Shown: positions 61,608-64,000 of the stretch, piece by piece
How positions within the stretch are numbered: position 1 is the first letter of the stretch
Layout: the number at the start of each line of letters is the position of its first letter
Assembly (NCBI GenBank): GCA_963707015.1
Contig: CAVPOO010000021.1
Location: 124,001 to 188,000 of the forward strand
Reading direction: 5' to 3'
Length of the DNA stretch: 64,000 bases
Source of the DNA: CAVPOO01 sp963707015
GTDB lineage: Bacteria; Pseudomonadota; Gammaproteobacteria; Thiohalobacterales; Thiohalobacteraceae
Translations under genes and position numbers: made by a program
The notes under the pieces: generated by a model
What the model saw: the letters and a program-made list of their open reading frames with translations, nothing else
Told to the model about the DNA's origin: nothing
Database searches by the model: none

Positions 61608-63065
61608 ATGAAAATCCTTTTTGCCAGCAGCGAAGCACACCCACTCATCAAGACCGGCGGACTGGCTGATGTATCGGGTGCCCTGCCGGGCGCCTTGAAA
61701 AACCTCGGCCACGACGTGCGGCTGATCCTGCCCGGTTACCAGCCTGTGCTCCGCCGGGCGAACGAGCTGAGACCCGTCGCGACCCTGACACTGCCCCACG
61801 TCAGGGGACCTGTGCGCCTGCTCCGGGGAAGTCTCCCCGACAGCGGCGTCGTGACCTACCTGCTCGATGCGCCCGCCTACTTCGACCGGCCGGGAAGCCC
61901 CTATCTCGCACCGGACGGCCGTGACTGGCTGGACAACGCCGAGCGATTCGCCAGCCTGGCGCGTGTCGCCGCAGCCGTCGCCATGAACCGGGCGCAACTG
62001 GATTGGCAACCGGATCTCGTGCACTGCAATGACTGGCAGACCGCACTGGCGCCCGCCCTGCTGGCAAGCGAAGCAAACCGCCCCGCAACTGTGTTTACCG
62101 TGCACAACCTCGCCTATCAGGGATTGTTCAGCCGGGACGAATACCAGACGCTCGGACTTCCGGCAGCTTGGTGGTCGCCACATGCACTGGAGTTTTATGA
62201 CAAGTTCTCCTTCATCAAGGGCGGCCTCGTCTTTGCAGACTGGATCACAGCGGTCAGTCCGACCTACGCAAGGGAGATTCTCACGCCGGAATATGGCTGT
62301 GGACTGGACGGCCTGCTCAACCATCGCGCCGATCGGCTGGTCGGCATCCTTAACGGCGTCGACTACAAGATCTGGAATCCGGGTCATGATTCCCTGATCC
62401 CGCATCCGTACAGCGCAGGGTCGCTGGCTGGCAAGGCTCGCAACAAGGCGGACCTGCAGAGGGATCTGGGTCTCGCACAGGCGCCACAGGTACCGCTGCT
62501 TGCGCATATCGGACGCCTGGTCGAACAAAAGGGTGCCGATCTGATTCTGGACGCCCTCCCGGAGCTGATGGAACGGCGCGTGCAACTGGTAATACTGGGT
62601 ACCGGTGATGCAGTCCTTGAGCAGGCGCTGCAGGATGCGGCGCGCCTGTATCCGGACAGACTTGCCGTCTCCATGAGCTACAATGAAGCGCTTGCGCATC
62701 GTATCGAGGCGGGTGCCGATATCTTTGTCATGCCCTCACGGTTTGAACCGTGCGGACTCAACCAGATTTACAGCCTGCGCTATGGCAGCGTACCTGTCGT
62801 CCGCCGCACCGGCGGTCTGGCGGACACCGTGACCGATACCAGCCCGGAAACGCTGCAGGCAGGCACCGCCAACGGATTCCTTTTTGAAAAACCCAGCGCT
62901 GCGTCCCTGCTCGGTGCCATTGACCGAGCCCTGCTGCTGTATCCCCAGACGGCGGTATGGCGGCGCCTGATAGCTGCAGGCATGCGTCAGGATTTCAGCT
63001 GGGAACTCAGCGCCCGGCGTTACGTCACATTGTACGAGCAGGCCGTGGGCAGGCCCGCGCGATGA
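61608..63065 (+). CDS. glgA: Glycogen synthase GlgA (ADP-glucose starch/glycogen synthase)
   Basis: GlgA elongates glycogen from ADP-glucose. The 485-residue product (GT5 family) has the N-terminal KTGGLADVSGALPGAL (Lys15), DLVHCNDWQTALAPALL, and the C-terminal GT-B motif SRFEPCGLNQIYSLRYGSVPVVRRTGGLADTV. The start is the ATG at 61608; the frame extends upstream to 61386 without family similarity. No glgC or glgB is in the window. It is divergent from zwf. Confidence 0.97.
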   Translation: MKILFASSEAHPLIKTGGLADVSGALPGALKNLGHDVRLILPGYQPVLRRANELRPVATLTLPHVRGPVRLLRGSLPDSGVVTYLLDAPAYFDRPGSPYLAPDGRDWLDNAERFASLARVAAAVAMNRAQLDWQPDLVHCNDWQTALAPALLASEANRPATVFTVHNLAYQGLFSRDEYQTLGLPAAWWSPHALEFYDKFSFIKGGLVFADWITAVSPTYAREILTPEYGCGLDGLLNHRADRLVGILNGVDYKIWNPGHDSLIPHPYSAGSLAGKARNKADLQRDLGLAQAPQVPLLAHIGRLVEQKGADLILDALPELMERRVQLVILGTGDAVLEQALQDAARLYPDRLAVSMSYNEALAHRIEAGADIFVMPSRFEPCGLNQIYSLRYGSVPVVRRTGGLADTVTDTSPETLQAGTANGFLFEKPSAASLLGAIDRALLLYPQTAVWRRLIAAGMRQDFSWELSARRYVTLYEQAVGRPAR

Positions 63066-63137
63066 GAACATTCCCAGCGGACTCAGCCCCGCGCCCGACA
63101 CCGGGGATTCCCGGTAAGCAGCCGCCGGTAATATCGG

Positions 63138-63143
63138 TATAAT
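63138..63143 (+). promoter_or_regulatory. -10 box of the ppc promoter
   Basis: A perfect TATAAT lies between glgA and ppc. The predicted start near 63150 leaves a leader of about 60 nt before the ppc ATG. The -35 region (TAAGCA at 17-bp spacing) is weak. Confidence 0.6.
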
Positions 63144-63211
63144 GCGCGATTGCGCCTGCGAGGAGCCTTGCCACTCTCGCACGGACTGGCCTCTTTTCAG
63201 TGTATGCCACT

Positions 63212-64000
63212 ATGATTGAACAACCCCGCGACAAGGAACTTCGCTCCCACGTACGCCTGTTCGGCAATCTGCTCGGCAACGTGCTTCGTAATCAGGAGGA
63301 CGGCAAGGTACTGGCTGCCGTTGAAGCGCTGCGCAAGGGACACATACGCCTGCGCAAGGAAGACAACCCGCGCCTGCGCGCCCAGCTGGCGCGCATGATC
63401 GACCGGCTGGACCCCGACATCCTGTCGCATGTGATCCGGGCATTCAATGTCTATTTCAGTCTCGTCAATATCGCCGAGCAGACCTTTCAGCATCGTCAGC
63501 GGCGACGCAGCGTCAGTGCGGGAGGCCCTCTTTGGGAGGGTTCCTTCGATCACACCCTGCGCGGTTTCCGCGACCAGGAACTCGGTTACCAGCAGTTGCA
63601 GGAGCTGCTGGACCAGACCCGCTACATTCCCGTATTCACAGCACATCCGACTGAATCCCGGAGACGCACAGTGATGCAGGCACTGCGGCGCATTTTCGTC
63701 AGCAGCGAACGGCTCGCTCAGGGACGACTCAGCAAGGAACAGCGGGGCGAGATTATCCAGGAGCTGCAAAATGAGATTCAGCTTCTCTGGAAGACCGACG
63801 AAGTGCGAGCCCATCGGCCGCGAGTTGAGGATGAAATCAGAAACGGCCTGTTCTACTTCCGTGGCAGCCTGTTCGAAGCGGTACCCAAGACTTACCGGCA
63901 TCTCGAAAAGGCGGTGCGCCGAATCTGCGGAGACCGCCAGGCCGAACTGCCGGTGCGCATCCCGAGCATGCTGCGCTTCGGCTCCTGGATCGGCGGCGAC
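63212..64000 (+). CDS. ppc: Phosphoenolpyruvate carboxylase (N-terminal part, runs off the right edge)
   Basis: PEP carboxylase forms oxaloacetate from PEP and bicarbonate, an anaplerotic step. The first 263 codons are present. Clear family motifs are the catalytic-His loop VFTAHPTESRRRT (His145), LLWKTDEVRAHRPRVEDEIRNGLFYF, and LRFGSWIGGD at the window edge. The start is the ATG at 63212 (MIEQPRDKELRSHVRLFG). An ATG at 63203 leads to an immediate stop. No frameshift is seen in the visible part. Confidence 0.97.
   Translation, partial: MIEQPRDKELRSHVRLFGNLLGNVLRNQEDGKVLAAVEALRKGHIRLRKEDNPRLRAQLARMIDRLDPDILSHVIRAFNVYFSLVNIAEQTFQHRQRRRSVSAGGPLWEGSFDHTLRGFRDQELGYQQLQELLDQTRYIPVFTAHPTESRRRTVMQALRRIFVSSERLAQGRLSKEQRGEIIQELQNEIQLLWKTDEVRAHRPRVEDEIRNGLFYFRGSLFEAVPKTYRHLEKAVRRICGDRQAELPVRIPSMLRFGSWIGGD

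Overview
The window is a GC-rich, gene-dense stretch of core chromosome from a gammaproteobacterium. Gene order resembles sulfur-oxidising or purple-sulfur relatives (Chromatiales/Ectothiorhodospiraceae type); that placement is inferred from synteny and from a full hprK-type regulatory PTS cluster, not from a phylogenetic test. There are no rRNA or tRNA genes, no CRISPR array, no phage and no transposase gene.

Layout. 0-5 kb: the start of a probable amiC, then tsaE and nnr on the minus strand, divergent queG, and rsmI. 5-8.7 kb: lpoA-yraN-diaA-dolP, the same order as E. coli yraMNOP. 8.7-13.3 kb (minus): a macro-domain protein, sspB, sspA and the cytochrome bc1 operon petABC. 13.6-23.8 kb: a Nif3-like protein, degS, hisGDC, murA, ibaG and mlaFEDCB. 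24.6-33.8 kb (plus): a small HMA-domain protein, kdsC-lptC-lptA-lptB, rpoN, hpf, ptsN, hprK, rapZ, EIIA(Man-type), HPr and EI. 34-36 kb: pmbA and divergent darP. 36.2-61.4 kb (minus): tldD, nit, yhdP, rng, maf, rlmH, rsfS, nadD, proA, holA, lptE, leuS, lnt, corC, a small unknown gene, ybeY, ybeZ, miaB, the RNase P RNA gene, a TPR-like protein and zwf. 61.6 kb to the end: glgA and the 5' part of ppc.

Together these genes serve the cell envelope (LPS export: lptA, lptB, lptC, lptE, kdsC; phospholipid trafficking: mla; peptidoglycan: murA, lpoA; lipoproteins: lnt, dolP), envelope stress (degS), nitrogen/carbon signalling (rpoN and a transporterless PTS), tRNA and ribosome maturation (tsaE, queG, miaB, rsmI, rlmH, ybeY, rsfS, rnpB) and central metabolism.

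The unusual content is intergenic. A family of about 175-180 bp palindromic elements with imperfect inverted ends (MITE-like) occurs in five copies plus a remnant. Three copies sit exactly on the TAG stop codon of a gene (rlmH, holA, zwf) and rebuild that stop codon. Three loci carry degenerate heptanucleotide tandem arrays placed right behind gene 3' ends. There is also a sigma-54-like site directly upstream of rpoN. I see no new multi-gene system such as a defence island or biosynthetic cluster.
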